Part shown: piece after piece, positions 52,465 through 53,294 of the stretch
How the letters are laid out: every line of letters begins with the position of its first letter
Position numbering within the stretch: the first letter of the stretch is position 1
NCBI GenBank assembly: GCA_011390245.1
Contig: JAABSR010000002.1
Location: forward strand, 1 to 53,294
DNA length: 53,294 nucleotides
DNA from: Campylobacterales bacterium
Lineage (GTDB): Bacteria > Campylobacterota > Campylobacteria > Campylobacterales > JAABSR01
Direction of reading: 5' to 3'
The notes under the pieces: generated by a model
What the model saw: only the letters and a program-made list of their open reading frames with translations
What the model was told of the DNA's origin: nothing
Databases searched by the model: none
Translations under genes and position numbers: made by a program

Positions 52465-53294
52465 AGAGAGTAAATTCTGCTTCTTTTAGCGGAATAGATG
52501 CCGAGATTGTAAATGTCGAAGCAACTTTCACAAAAGGGCTTCCAGGTTTTTCCATTGTTGGTTTAGCAAATAACTCAATCCAAGAATCAAAAGATAGAAT
52601 AAAGTCTGCACTTTTGGTAAATCATTTCACTTTTCCTCCACTAAAAATCACTATCAATCTCTCACCCTCTGACATCCAAAAAAGTGGTTCTCATTTTGAT
52701 TTGCCAATAGCACTTATGATATCTTTGCAAGATGAGACTATCAATCTAGATGACTATTTTGCTTTTGGTGAACTAGGGCTTGATGGTTCACTAAAAGAGT
52801 GCTCATCAATATTTCCACTGATCTTATCACTTGCTAGAGAGGGAGTTATAAAAAAGGCTATAATCCCAGAAGAGTCGCTACATAAATGTTCTAAAATATC
52901 AAATGTAGAGTTTTTTGCATTTAAGAATCTAAGCTCGCTTGTTGATAGGCTCAAAGAGGGCACTATGAATCCTTGCCTAGAGAAGCAATCTTTTGGAGAT
53001 GAGTATATAGAGATAGATAAAGAAAAATACTATTTTGATATGGACTTTAGAGAGGACTTTTATGATGTAAAGGGGCAAGAGATTGCAAAAAGAGCAGCAC
53101 TTATAAGTGCATGTGGTATGCACAATATCTTGCTTGAGGGGAGTCCTGGTTGTGGTAAAAGTATGATTAGTAAAAGATTAAAAGAGATATTGCCCCCACT
53201 TAGCAAAGAGGAGATTTTAGAGAATGCAAAAATCTTAAGCCTTGAGGGAAAAGATGATATTTTTATGGTAAAAAGAGCATTTAGATCTCCTCAT
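52461..53294 (+). CDS. comM: YifB/ComM family Mg-chelatase-like AAA ATPase (3' truncated by window edge)
   Basis: MKRVNSASFSGIDAEIVNVEATFTKGLPGFSIVGLANNSIQESKDRIKSAL; NLSPSDIQKSGSHFDLPIA; LLEGSPGCGKSMISKRLKEILPPL. ATGA overlap with def stop; not in ORF track because it is incomplete. Confidence 0.93.
   Translation, partial: MKRVNSASFSGIDAEIVNVEATFTKGLPGFSIVGLANNSIQESKDRIKSALLVNHFTFPPLKITINLSPSDIQKSGSHFDLPIALMISLQDETINLDDYFAFGELGLDGSLKECSSIFPLILSLAREGVIKKAIIPEESLHKCSKISNVEFFAFKNLSSLVDRLKEGTMNPCLEKQSFGDEYIEIDKEKYYFDMDFREDFYDVKGQEIAKRAALISACGMHNILLEGSPGCGKSMISKRLKEILPPLSKEEILENAKILSLEGKDDIFMVKRAFRSPH

Overview
This 53.3-kb AT-rich window is chromosomal DNA from a Campylobacterota (epsilonproteobacterial) organism. 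The genus cannot be assigned from sequence alone. It is almost entirely coding and spans the replication-origin neighbourhood: gyrB-dnaN-dnaA on the minus strand with ruvC divergent, candidate DnaA boxes on both sides of dnaA, and a DnaA-trio-like element. A perfect 16-bp parS core inside a 22-bp palindrome lies about 4 kb away, within a coding gene. Most other genes are housekeeping: glmS, glnD-like, folB, plsY, queF, ribA, manC, rlmN, hisF, rsmA, RNase J, kdsD, ppk1, argD, dgt, nifS/nifU, fliI, tig, clpP, def and a partial comM/yifB. Accessory points of interest are an ovoA plus candidate ovoB ovothiol cassette, a NavAb-type voltage-gated Na+ channel, a substrate-binding-protein/histidine-kinase/degenerate-GGDEF signalling cluster, a CXXCH (heme-c-like) diguanylate cyclase, a PCuAC/SCO copper cassette, two small ORFs missing from the ORF track, and two genes that seem to need non-canonical start codons (rlmN ATT; HlyD-like adaptor CTG). 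I found no CRISPR array, tRNA, rRNA, transposase or prophage. No clearly new defence or mobile system is visible. The most novel leads are the signalling cluster, the small ORFs and the unusual starts. All family calls come from reading motifs by eye; no database search was run.
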